DNA of 44,532 nt from DASUBN01 sp036263155 (GTDB lineage: Bacteria > Pseudomonadota > Gammaproteobacteria > Natronospirales > REEB76). Location: assembly GCA_036263155.1 (NCBI GenBank), contig DATAHN010000041.1, forward strand, positions 1-44,532, given 5' to 3'. The notes under the pieces were generated by a model, which ran no database searches, was not told the origin of the DNA, and was given only the letters and a program-made list of their open reading frames with translations. Below are positions 15,878-22,932 of this stretch, piece by piece (the first letter of the stretch is position 1; every line of letters begins with the position of its first letter). The translations under genes and the position numbers were made by a program.

Positions 15878-16426
15878 ATGCGTTCCTCGATCAAGTCCCT
15901 GTTCCTGTGCCTCTCGCTCGCGGCCTGCACCCACATGGATCCGCGCCTGAACCCCCAGGGTGTGCTCTTCGCGGAGCAACTGGATGGCATGACAGCACGC
16001 TACAACCTGGCCCACGGCACCGACTATCCGGCACCGCAGCTCAGCCTCGACGCCATGCCGGCGCAGCCCTCGGTGATCGGCACCGCGGACTATTCCGCGT
16101 GGACCATCCACATCAACTCCGCGTGGCTGAAGCGCAATCCCTGCCTCGTGCAGGGCGAAGCCCTGCCCCATGAGCTGGCGCACCTCTTCGTCTACTACGA
16201 CAAGTACGGCCCACCCCAGACCGTGACGCTGAACGGCCGCCGTGGCCCAGTACAGGTGGCCATGAACGGTCCCGGCCTGCAGGACCTCTCGGAAGAGCAT
16301 GGGAAGGAATGGCAGGCCACGGCGCGCGCCCTGGGCGCGGATCCCTGCCGGGAGGGCTACTGCTACTCGGCGAAGCCCTACAAGAAGTATCCGCCGGACT
16401 GCAGCGGCAGCCTGGCAGCGCGCTAG
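15878..16426 (+). CDS. Lipoprotein with HExxH zinc-protease motif
   Basis: A 182-residue lipoprotein: signal peptide MRSSIKSLFLCLSLAAC with the lipobox cysteine at about 17, so it is probably anchored in the outer membrane. The middle contains ALPHELAHLFVYYD, an HExxH zincin motif, within a layout recalling SprT-like or other small metallopeptidases: first an INSAWLKRNP strand, then the motif helix, then a late EEHGKEWQATARALG helix that may give a third ligand. Four cysteines in the last part (PCREGYC, PDCSG and an earlier NPCLVQ) may form disulfides. The ATG at 15878 is preferred; TTG at 15872 is possible. It converges on the ACT-domain gene with a 4-bp overlap. The substrate is unknown. 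Confidence 0.75.
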   Translation: MRSSIKSLFLCLSLAACTHMDPRLNPQGVLFAEQLDGMTARYNLAHGTDYPAPQLSLDAMPAQPSVIGTADYSAWTIHINSAWLKRNPCLVQGEALPHELAHLFVYYDKYGPPQTVTLNGRRGPVQVAMNGPGLQDLSEEHGKEWQATARALGADPCREGYCYSAKPYKKYPPDCSGSLAAR

Positions 16427-16803
16427 CGCTGCACCCGCGAGATCCTCTCCAGCGCGCTGATCGCGCCTTCCAGGTCCTTCTCCCGCACCAGCAGGTAATC
16501 CGTGTCGAAGGTCGCCACGGTGAAGACGCTGATCTTCGCCTCGGCGAGCGGCCCCGTGAGGGCCGCGATGATGCCCGTGAGAGAGAAGTCCAACGGTCCC
16601 TGCACCTTGAACGCGCACCAGCCATCGTTCACCTCTGCATCCATCGGCGCCAACGCCTCGGGGCAGACGATGGAGAGCTCGTCGGCGGTGCGGGTGATGC
16701 TCAGAAACGCCTGAGCGCCCAGCGTCAGCGTGGAAGGGACAGCCGCATCCGGCTCCAGCTTGCAGACGGCGTAGCGCCCGGCCAGCAGCTTCAAGGTCAG
16801 CAT
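16423..16803 (-). CDS. ACT-domain protein
   Basis: A 126-residue cytosolic protein of the ACT family found as stand-alone proteins in many bacteria, thought to sense amino acids. Two ACT-like halves are apparent: residues about 1-60 (YAVCKLEPDAAVP, ITRTADELSIVCPE) and 61-126 (WCAFKVQGPLDFSLTGIIAALTGPLAEAKISVF with the family ending TFDTDYLLVREKDLEGAISAL). It starts one base after the ubiA stop and so probably belongs to the ubiC-ubiA transcript. The ligand is unknown. Confidence 0.85.
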   Translation of the reverse strand: MLTLKLLAGRYAVCKLEPDAAVPSTLTLGAQAFLSITRTADELSIVCPEALAPMDAEVNDGWCAFKVQGPLDFSLTGIIAALTGPLAEAKISVFTVATFDTDYLLVREKDLEGAISALERISRVQR

Positions 16804-16804
16804 G

Positions 16805-17743
16805 TCAGGCGTGGTTGAAGGTGTAGTGCAGCATGATACCCACGAAGACGGCGCCCCCGAACCAGTTGTTGTTGAGGAACGCCTGGAAGCATCTCTGGGG
16901 ATCGCGCCTGCGGATCAGGTATTGCTGGTAAGCGGCGAAGCAGGCTGCCGCGATGAGCCCCGCATAGTAGGCACCGCCGAGTTCCAGGCGGGTGCCGATC
17001 ATCACCATGTTGGCGAGCAATGCCGCCTGCAGGATCGCAAGGATGGGCCGGTCCATCGAGCCGAACAGTATGGCGGTGGACTTCACGCCGATCTTGAGGT
17101 CATCGGCCCGGTCCACCATGGCGTACATGGTGTCGTAGACCGTGGCCCAGAGGATGTTGGCGATGAAGATGAGCCAGGCCTCCGGCGGCACCGCGCCGGT
17201 GGCGGCCGCGTAGGCCATGGGGATGCCCCAGCCGAATGCGAGCCCAAGGTAAGGCTGCGGCAGGTAGGTGTAGCGTTTCATGAACGGGTAGCTCATGGCG
17301 AGCGCGAGGCCCACGAACGCGAGCTCGATGCAGAGCGCGTTGAGCGTGAGCACGAGGGCGAAGGCGATGAGTCCCAGGATCACGAACAGCACCCAGGCCT
17401 CCGCCACGCTCACCTCGCCGGTGGCCAGCGGCCGGTCCTTGGTGCGCGCGACGCCCGGGTCGTAGCGCCGGTCGGCATAGTCGTTGATGATGCAGCCGGC
17501 GGCGCGCATCACGAACACGCCCGCCACGAACACCGCGAACAGTTTCGGCGTGGGGTGGCCGGCGGTGGCGAGCCACAGGGCCCAAAGCGTGGGCCACAGC
17601 AGGAGGAAGGCGCCGATGGGCTTGTGCAGGCGCATGAGCCGCGCGTAGGCCCAGAGGTCCGCGCGTAGCATCGGCCACCACTCCTTGAACGGACGGCTGT
17701 AGCGGAACTTGAGCCAGTAGCGCTTGAGGCGCGGATCAAGCAT
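16805..17743 (-). CDS. ubiA: 4-hydroxybenzoate octaprenyltransferase
   Basis: Membrane prenyltransferase that attaches the polyprenyl tail to 4-hydroxybenzoate, the second step of ubiquinone synthesis. From the ATG at 17743 the protein has 312 residues. The first aspartate motif is NDYADRRYDPGVARTKDRPL, the second is ATVYDTMYAMVDRADDLKIGVKSTA, both classic for UbiA. Eight to nine helices are expected. The start lies 8 bp inside ubiC. A longer reading upstream is only ubiC in another frame. Confidence 0.96.
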   Translation of the reverse strand: MLDPRLKRYWLKFRYSRPFKEWWPMLRADLWAYARLMRLHKPIGAFLLLWPTLWALWLATAGHPTPKLFAVFVAGVFVMRAAGCIINDYADRRYDPGVARTKDRPLATGEVSVAEAWVLFVILGLIAFALVLTLNALCIELAFVGLALAMSYPFMKRYTYLPQPYLGLAFGWGIPMAYAAATGAVPPEAWLIFIANILWATVYDTMYAMVDRADDLKIGVKSTAILFGSMDRPILAILQAALLANMVMIGTRLELGGAYYAGLIAAACFAAYQQYLIRRRDPQRCFQAFLNNNWFGGAVFVGIMLHYTFNHA

Positions 17744-18284
17744 GGCTGAGCCCCGGCAGGAAGCATTCGTAGATGAGGATGCCGGCACCGCCCACGGTGA
17801 TGAGGGAACGGCGCGCCCACAGCGGCGCTGCCGGCGGCCGGTCGAGGCCCGCCACCGCCTCCTTATAGAGGTGGTCGTGGACGTCCAGCTCCGCCACGTG
17901 GATGGGACCGCGCTTCGCGTCCGCTTCCGCGAACACCCGCTCGCCCAGGGGCTGCTCGCCCAGGTCCTTGAGCCAGTGCTCGGCGCCGCCCACGGCGAGG
18001 GAGCGTGCATACACCAGCGGCGCGCGGCCCCAGAGGTACACCTGCCGCACGAAGCCCGCTTCCTCCGGCTTGGCATCCAGGAGCAGCATGTCCTCTTCGC
18101 TCAGGGCGAAGTGACCCTGGTTGATGAGCTGGACGCGGAACGCGGCGCCCGCCTTCGCGCGCAGGCGCTCCGTGAGGGAGCCGGTTTCGGCGATGAAGGA
18201 CCAGAGGGCGGCCGGGCACCGGGCGACGGGCCGCTCCGCCACCGGCTTCCAGGTCTGCGCGCTCTGAAGGGCTGTCGTCGTCAT
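17736..18284 (-). CDS. ubiC: Chorismate pyruvate-lyase
   Basis: Converts chorismate to 4-hydroxybenzoate, the ubiquinone ring precursor that UbiA then prenylates. The 182-residue product shows UbiC features such as SLTERLRAKAG, a WGRAPLVYARSL strand (arginine near the product site) and the C-terminal YECFLPGL. It precedes ubiA with an 8-bp overlap and begins 19 bp after recG on the same strand. Confidence 0.93.
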   Translation of the reverse strand: MTTTALQSAQTWKPVAERPVARCPAALWSFIAETGSLTERLRAKAGAAFRVQLINQGHFALSEEDMLLLDAKPEEAGFVRQVYLWGRAPLVYARSLAVGGAEHWLKDLGEQPLGERVFAEADAKRGPIHVAELDVHDHLYKEAVAGLDRPPAAPLWARRSLITVGGAGILIYECFLPGLSHA

Positions 18285-18303
18285 GCAGGGAGATTGTAGC
18301 TGC

Positions 18304-20400
18304 TCAGGCGTGGCCGTAGCGTTCGGTCTCGCCGAGCCATCTCCTCACGATGAGGTTCACCCGCTCGGGATATTTCTCGAGCAGCAACGCCGCCGCCGCC
18401 TGCACCTTGGGGATGAGCGGCGCGTCCCGCAAGAGGTCCGCGATGCGCAGGTTCACCTCGCCCGCCTGGCGCGTGCCGAGCAGCTCTCCGGGGCCGCGCA
18501 GTTCCAGGTCCTTGCGCGCGATCTCGAAGCCGTCGTTGGTGGCGCGCATGGTATCGAGGCGCGCGCGGGCCATGGACCCGAGCGGCGGCTTGTAGAGCAG
18601 CACGCAGCTCGACTCCGCCGCGCCGCGCCCGACCCGGCCGCGCAACTGGTGCAGCTGGGAGAGGCCGAGACGCTCGGCGTTCTCGATGATCATGAGGCTC
18701 GCGTTCGGCACGTCCACGCCCACCTCCACCACGGTGGTGGCAACCAGCAGGTGCAGCGTGCCGTCCTTGAAGCGGTCCGTGATCGCGTCCCGCAGCCTGG
18801 GCTTCTGGCGGCCGTGCAGCAGGCCCACCTTGAGCGCGGGCAGCGCGGCGGCCAGCGCCTTCGCCGTGTCCTCCGCCGCCTGGGCCTGCAGCAGTTCCGA
18901 TTCCTCGATGAGCGGGCACACCCAGTACACCTGGCGACCCTCGCGGCAGACCTGCTCCACCCGCGCCACCACCTCGGCGCGCTTGGACTCCACGAGCGCC
19001 ACGGTCTTCACCGGTTTGCGGTTCGGCGGCAGCTCATCGATGGCGGAGACATCCAGGTCAGCGTAGGCGGTCATGGCGAGGGTGCGCGGGATGGGGGTCG
19101 CGGTCATGATGAGCTGGTGGGGATGCAGGCCCTCGCCGCCGCCCTTCTCCCGCAGCGCGAGGCGCTGGTGCACGCCGAAGCGATGCTGCTCGTCGATGAT
19201 GACGAGCGCGAGATGCTTGAAGCGCACCTCCTCCTGGAACAGCGCATGGGTGCCGATGGCGAGCTGGGCGCCGCCGTCCTTGAGGCGCGCCATGGCCGCC
19301 TCGCGCTCCGCCGGCTTGCTGCGGCCCGAGAGCCACACCGGCTCCAGTCCAAGCGGCAGCAGCCAGTTCGAGAAATTACGGAAGTGCTGTTCCGCCAGGA
19401 GCTCGGTGGGCGCCATCAGCGCCGCCTGCTTGCCTGCCTCGATGCAGGCGAGCGCCGCGAGCGCCGCCACCACGGTCTTGCCGCAGCCCACGTCGCCCTG
19501 CACCAGCCGCATCATGGGATGGGGCCGGCGCAGGTCCCGCAGGATCTCCGCCGCCACCCGTTCCTGGGCGTCCGTGAGCCTGAACGGCAGCGCGGCGCGG
19601 AAGCGCTCGGCAAGGCGTCCTTCACCCGCGAACGGCACGGCGCGGCTCTTGTCCTCCGCGAGGCGCAGGCGGCGCAGACTGAGGTGATGGGCCAGCAGCT
19701 CCTCGAACGCGAGGCGCTGCTGCGCCGGATGGCTGACTTCCATGAGCTCCGCCAGCGGCGCATCGGTGGGCGGGCGGTGCACGTAGCGCAGCGCCTCCGC
19801 CAGGGCGGGCATGTCCGGACCCAGCAGCTCCGGCGGCAGGAGTTCCGGCAGCGGCGTGGCGGAATGGTCCAGCAGCCGCAGGGCCTGGTCCGTGAGTGCG
19901 CGCAGCTTCATCTGCTGCACGCCCTCGGTGGCGGGATAGATGGGCGTGAGCGCCGGCTCGCGTGGCTTCAGATCCTCCGCGCCGAGCAGCTTGTACTCGG
20001 GATGCACCATCTCCAGCGTGGCCTTGCCGGGACGCACCTCGCCGTAGCAGCGCAGCCTGGCGCCGCGCGCCAGCATCGCCATCTGCGCGGCGTTGAAGTG
20101 GAAGAAGCGCAGCGTGAGCGCGCCGGTGCCGTCGGCGATGCGGCTGAGCAGCACGCGCCGGCCGCGGTAGGCGGTCTCGGTGATCTCCACCGTGCCCTCC
20201 ACGCTCGCGTGCAGGCCGGGGCGCAGCGCGCCGATGGGCGTGATGCGGCTGCGGTCCTCGTAACGCAGGGGCAGGTGAAACAGGAGGTCGCCGACCTCCC
20301 GGATGCCGAGCTTCTCCAGGCGCTCGGCCACCTGCGGGCCGACGCCGCGCAGGCGCGTGACCGGTGCACCGGGACTGTCGGGTGGGGAGGCGGGTCTCAA
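18304..20400 (-). CDS. recG: ATP-dependent DNA helicase RecG
   Basis: Double-strand translocase that remodels stalled forks and R-loops. The 698-residue protein has the N-terminal wedge (OB) domain (LRGVGPQVAERL, LPLRYEDRSRI), Walker A GDVGCGKT, the DEQHRFG form of motif II that distinguishes RecG, motif III TATPIPRTLAM, and the C-terminal helicase motifs TTVVEVGVDVPNA and QLRGRVGRG. The start is TTG at 20400, chosen because the RecG N-terminus aligns with about 15 residues before the GVG segment and no ATG is available. It follows ridA by 8 bp. Confidence 0.96.
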   Translation of the reverse strand: MRPASPPDSPGAPVTRLRGVGPQVAERLEKLGIREVGDLLFHLPLRYEDRSRITPIGALRPGLHASVEGTVEITETAYRGRRVLLSRIADGTGALTLRFFHFNAAQMAMLARGARLRCYGEVRPGKATLEMVHPEYKLLGAEDLKPREPALTPIYPATEGVQQMKLRALTDQALRLLDHSATPLPELLPPELLGPDMPALAEALRYVHRPPTDAPLAELMEVSHPAQQRLAFEELLAHHLSLRRLRLAEDKSRAVPFAGEGRLAERFRAALPFRLTDAQERVAAEILRDLRRPHPMMRLVQGDVGCGKTVVAALAALACIEAGKQAALMAPTELLAEQHFRNFSNWLLPLGLEPVWLSGRSKPAEREAAMARLKDGGAQLAIGTHALFQEEVRFKHLALVIIDEQHRFGVHQRLALREKGGGEGLHPHQLIMTATPIPRTLAMTAYADLDVSAIDELPPNRKPVKTVALVESKRAEVVARVEQVCREGRQVYWVCPLIEESELLQAQAAEDTAKALAAALPALKVGLLHGRQKPRLRDAITDRFKDGTLHLLVATTVVEVGVDVPNASLMIIENAERLGLSQLHQLRGRVGRGAAESSCVLLYKPPLGSMARARLDTMRATNDGFEIARKDLELRGPGELLGTRQAGEVNLRIADLLRDAPLIPKVQAAAALLLEKYPERVNLIVRRWLGETERYGHA

Positions 20401-20408
20401 AGCCGGCG

Positions 20409-20792
20409 TCAGGCCACCACCATCACCGCGTCGATCTCCACCCGGGCGCCGCGCGGCAGCGCCGCGACGCCGATGGTGGCACGGGCCGGATAGGGCTCCT
20501 GGAAGTACTCGGCCATGACCTCGTTCACCTGGGGGAAATGACCGAGGTCGGTGAGGAAGATGGTGACGCGGACCACGTCCTTGAGCCCGTCACCGGCGGT
20601 CATGGCGACCGCCTTCAGGTTCTCGAACACCCGGCGGGTCTCATGCTTGATGTCGCCGCTCACGAGCTCGCCGGTCCTGGGGTCCAGCGGGATCTGCCCC
20701 GAGAGGTACACGGTATTGCCGGCGCGGACCGCCTGGGAGTACGGGCCGATGGCGCGGGGAGCCTGGTCGGTGAACACGCTGGTGCGGGCCAT
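20409..20792 (-). CDS. ridA: RidA family 2-iminobutanoate/2-iminopropanoate deaminase
   Basis: Hydrolyses reactive enamine/imine products of PLP dehydratases. The 127-residue size is standard. RidA signatures are APRAIGPYSQAV, LSGQIPLDP, the arginine-bearing strand PARATIGVAALPRGARVEIDAV, and TVYLSG. AGAGG precedes the ATG. It heads the ridA-recG-ubiC-ubiA-ACT string, whose genes are spaced by at most 19 bp. Confidence 0.95.
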   Translation of the reverse strand: MARTSVFTDQAPRAIGPYSQAVRAGNTVYLSGQIPLDPRTGELVSGDIKHETRRVFENLKAVAMTAGDGLKDVVRVTIFLTDLGHFPQVNEVMAEYFQEPYPARATIGVAALPRGARVEIDAVMVVA

Positions 20793-20869
20793 GGGACGGA
20801 CCTCTTGGAAGGTGGATGCGGCAGGCACACATATTAGCGCAGGCCGCCCGGCGGGCCGCCCCGGAGGCC

Positions 20870-20925
20870 GGCTAAGAAATGATTCAGAAATCGGCCAGCC
20901 CCGGCTCAGGCCCACGCTGCTAAAC
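20870..20925 (+). promoter_or_regulatory. Duplicated upstream block, copy 1
   Basis: A 28-base block (ggctaagaaatgattcag...) at 20870-20897, then 19 variable bases, then ctgctaaac at 20917-20925. The same two elements with the same spacing and only one mismatch in the 28 bases recur at 21536-21591, before the next paralog. The second element sits where a -10 box would be, so the long block would lie around -35 to -60, the usual place for an activator. The regulator is unknown. Confidence 0.6.
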
Positions 20926-20960
20926 CCAGTATGAGAACCACAAAATCTTCGGGGACGACC

Positions 20961-21527
20961 ATGCACCGCAAGAACCTGTTCCACCTCAAGGCCGCCGCCA
21001 CTCTGCTGGCCCTGGCCTGCCTGCTGCCGGCCCGGGCCGACGAGCCCAGGCAGGACGATGCCACCCTCTACCTCGGCAACATCACCATCGTCGGGCAGCA
21101 GAAGATCGTGAACGCGCTGCGCGCCATCAAGCTCGCACTGCGCACGCCCTACTCCAACGACCCGGCCCACGCGGACGACGTGGTCTGCCGCATCAACAAG
21201 GGCCTCGGCGAGCAGCATGAGTACCTGGACTGCGCCACCAACAAGAACTACAGCAAGCGCCGCGACGCGACCCAGATGTCGGTGCTGGTGGGCACGCTCG
21301 GCATCCCCGACAACGGCGTGTCGCAGCTGTTCGCCGCCATGATCTCGACCCAGCCGGAGCACCGGCTGCACGTGCCGGTGCAGGGAGGTGCACTGCAGGC
21401 GCTGCTGGCGCAGATCCCGGAGGATGCCCGTGTGGTGGAGCCCGGTGAAGACGTGCACGCGGTACCGGCGGCGAGCACCGTGGCGGCACCGGCCGGTTCC
21501 ACGGCCGGGCCGACGAACCGCTATTGA
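20961..21527 (+). CDS. Secreted paralog 1 of an unrecognised two-cysteine family
   Basis: I do not recognise this family. The 188-residue product has a signal peptide (hydrophobic 10-22, cleavage after ARA at about 26) and a compact domain. Family features shared with the next two genes are TLYLGNITIVG, KIVNALRAIKLAL, VCRI (C76), EYLDCATN (C91), HRLHVPVQGGALQALL and a final IPEDARVVE. The only mature cysteines are C76 and C91, 14 residues apart, consistent with a periplasmic disulfide. A 30-residue Ala/Pro/Thr-rich tail is unique to this copy. The ATG at 20961 is preferred over one at 20931 because it keeps the GGGGACGACC leader also seen in paralog 2. Confidence 0.8.
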   Translation: MHRKNLFHLKAAATLLALACLLPARADEPRQDDATLYLGNITIVGQQKIVNALRAIKLALRTPYSNDPAHADDVVCRINKGLGEQHEYLDCATNKNYSKRRDATQMSVLVGTLGIPDNGVSQLFAAMISTQPEHRLHVPVQGGALQALLAQIPEDARVVEPGEDVHAVPAASTVAAPAGSTAGPTNRY

Positions 21528-21535
21528 ACGGACGT

Positions 21536-21591
21536 GGCTAAGAAATGATTCACAAATCGGCCATGCCTGCCGTGCCCGGAGCCTGCTAAAC
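21536..21591 (+). promoter_or_regulatory. Duplicated upstream block, copy 2
   Basis: The 28-base block (21536-21563) differs at one base from copy 1, and ctgctaaac follows at 21583-21591 with identical 19-base spacing, while the bases in between have diverged. This argues for selection on the two elements rather than a very recent duplication. It starts 9 bases after the stop of paralog 1 and lies 75 bases before paralog 2, so each gene probably has its own promoter. Confidence 0.6.
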
Positions 21592-21666
21592 CGGATACAC
21601 GGGAAACCAAAAACCGTACACGCGTCCCGCCAAGCGGGCGCAACCTGAAGAAACCGGAGGACGACC

Positions 21667-22194
21667 ATGCGTACCAAGACCAAGTTCCTGACCCTCATGG
21701 GCAGCGCGCTGCTGGCGCTGGCCTTCACCCTGCCGGCGCTGGCTGATGAGCCCGCCGACGCGCCTGCCGCCGACGACGGCGACGTGATGACGCTCTATCT
21801 CGGCAAGCTGCCGATCACCGGCAAGGAGAAGATCGTGGCCACGCTGGTGGCCATCAAGAAGGCGCTGCGTGAGCCGCTCTCCAACGACCCGGAGAAGGCG
21901 GAGACGGTGATCTGCCGCATCGTCACCGATACCGGCAGCCGCAAGGAGTACCTGGACTGCGCCACCAACGCGGCCTACGCCGCGCGCCGCGAATCCACCA
22001 CCGTGGGCATGATCAGCCGCAAGCTGGGCATCCCGCAGGGCGGAACCGACGACATGAGCCAGGCGGACTTCGATTCGCTGGTGGCCAACCAGCCGAACAA
22101 CCGGCTGCATGTGCCGGTGAACGGCGCTTCGCTGCAGGCGCTGCTGGACTCGATCCCGGATGACGCGACAGTGGTTGAGTCGTCGGGCGGCTGA
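21667..22194 (+). CDS. Secreted paralog 2 of the two-cysteine family
   Basis: A 175-residue protein with a signal peptide cleaved after ALA (about 27), an acidic spacer and the family core: MTLYLGKLPITG, KIVATLVAIKKAL, ICRI (C83), EYLDCATN (C98), NRLHVPVNGASLQALLDSIP. The cysteines are again 14 residues apart and are the only ones in the mature protein. GGAGG precedes the ATG by six bases. Gene 2 ends close to the end of the shared domain, without the tail of paralog 1. A strong terminator follows. Confidence 0.82.
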   Translation: MRTKTKFLTLMGSALLALAFTLPALADEPADAPAADDGDVMTLYLGKLPITGKEKIVATLVAIKKALREPLSNDPEKAETVICRIVTDTGSRKEYLDCATNAAYAARRESTTVGMISRKLGIPQGGTDDMSQADFDSLVANQPNNRLHVPVNGASLQALLDSIPDDATVVESSGG

Positions 22195-22208
22195 CGACGG
22201 CCGGCGAC

Positions 22209-22255
22209 CGGCGCATCCCGCCGCCTACCCCCGGCGGGATGCGCCGTACTTTTTG
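22209..22255 (+). terminator. Intrinsic terminator after paralog 2
   Basis: Perfect 15-bp stem (cggcgcatcccgccg and its complement, 22209-22223 and 22232-22246) with an 8-base loop, then tactttttggg. It separates paralog 3 from the transcript of paralog 2. Confidence 0.88.
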
Positions 22256-22267
22256 GGCCAAGGCCCG

Positions 22268-22290
22268 GACGTCGCGCGTTGCGCGGCGTC
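22268..22290 (+). other. Second hairpin in the paralog 2-3 gap
   Basis: A 10-bp stem with one G-U pair (GACGTCGCGC with GCGCGGCGTC, loop gtt), 80 bases before paralog 3. It has no T-tract. It could be part of the paralog 3 leader. The upstream block seen before paralogs 1 and 2 is absent here, and I see no convincing promoter in the gap. Confidence 0.4.
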
Positions 22291-22369
22291 TGGTTCCAAG
22301 GCGGCGGCGGGAATACGCCCCGAGCTTGCGCGAGTCATATCCAGGGATACCACCCCTTGGGAGATGACC

Positions 22370-22900
22370 ATGAAGCACTCCTTCCTGACACTGCACCTCG
22401 TGCTGGCGGCCGCCAGCCCGGCTTTCGCCGCGGATACCCCCGAGCAAGGAGCCACCTTGCAGCTCGGCAGCATCTCCGTCACCGGCGAGAAGGTCGTCGC
22501 CACGCTGCGCGAGATCAAGGCGGCGCTGAAACGGCCCTTGTCGGGCGAGGCGGAGCATGCCAACGAGGTGGTCTGCCGCATCGAGAAGCAGATGGGCGAA
22601 GCGCGCGAATACCTGGATTGCGCCACCAACATGGACTTCGGGCGGCGCCGCGATGCCACGCGGACATCGATCATGGCCGGGACCTGGGGCGTGCCGGGCG
22701 GAAGCAACCCGCTCGACTACTACGTCGCGGCCCAGCCCGATCATCACCTGCGCGTGCCCGTGAACGGGGGTGCCCTGCAGGCCCTGCTGGCGCGACTCCC
22801 GGATGCGCCGGAAGCCGAGACGAGGCCGAAGCCGGTCGCAGTCCCCACGGCGACGACGCGGGCCGGAACCGAAGGGAAGGAGCCGTATACCGAGCTGTAG
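22370..22900 (+). CDS. Secreted paralog 3 of the two-cysteine family
   Basis: A 176-residue protein: a short signal peptide cleaved after AFA (about 20), then TLQLGSISVTG, KVVATLREIKAAL, VCRI (C69), EYLDCATN (C84), HHLRVPVNGGALQALLARLP and a Pro/Thr-rich tail. The cysteines are the only two in the mature form and keep the C-x14-C spacing. The ATG at 22370 is chosen because GGGAGATGACC matches the leaders of the sister genes; an ATG two codons earlier is possible. It converges with spoT, whose stop is 33 bp away, and has no recognisable terminator of its own. Confidence 0.8.
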   Translation: MKHSFLTLHLVLAAASPAFAADTPEQGATLQLGSISVTGEKVVATLREIKAALKRPLSGEAEHANEVVCRIEKQMGEAREYLDCATNMDFGRRRDATRTSIMAGTWGVPGGSNPLDYYVAAQPDHHLRVPVNGGALQALLARLPDAPEAETRPKPVAVPTATTRAGTEGKEPYTEL

Positions 22901-22932
22901 CTTTCGCTGAGCCAGACGGGTTGGAGCTGAAG

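Noticed and set aside
18283..20493. 736-codon plus-strand open frame opposite recG
   Set aside because: Antisense shadow with a compositionally biased product; RecG motifs are complete on the other strand.
20870..20890. Sigma54 promoter reading of the duplicated block
   Set aside because: The GG and GC dinucleotides at -24/-12 spacing are absent; tggc occurs only in copy 2.
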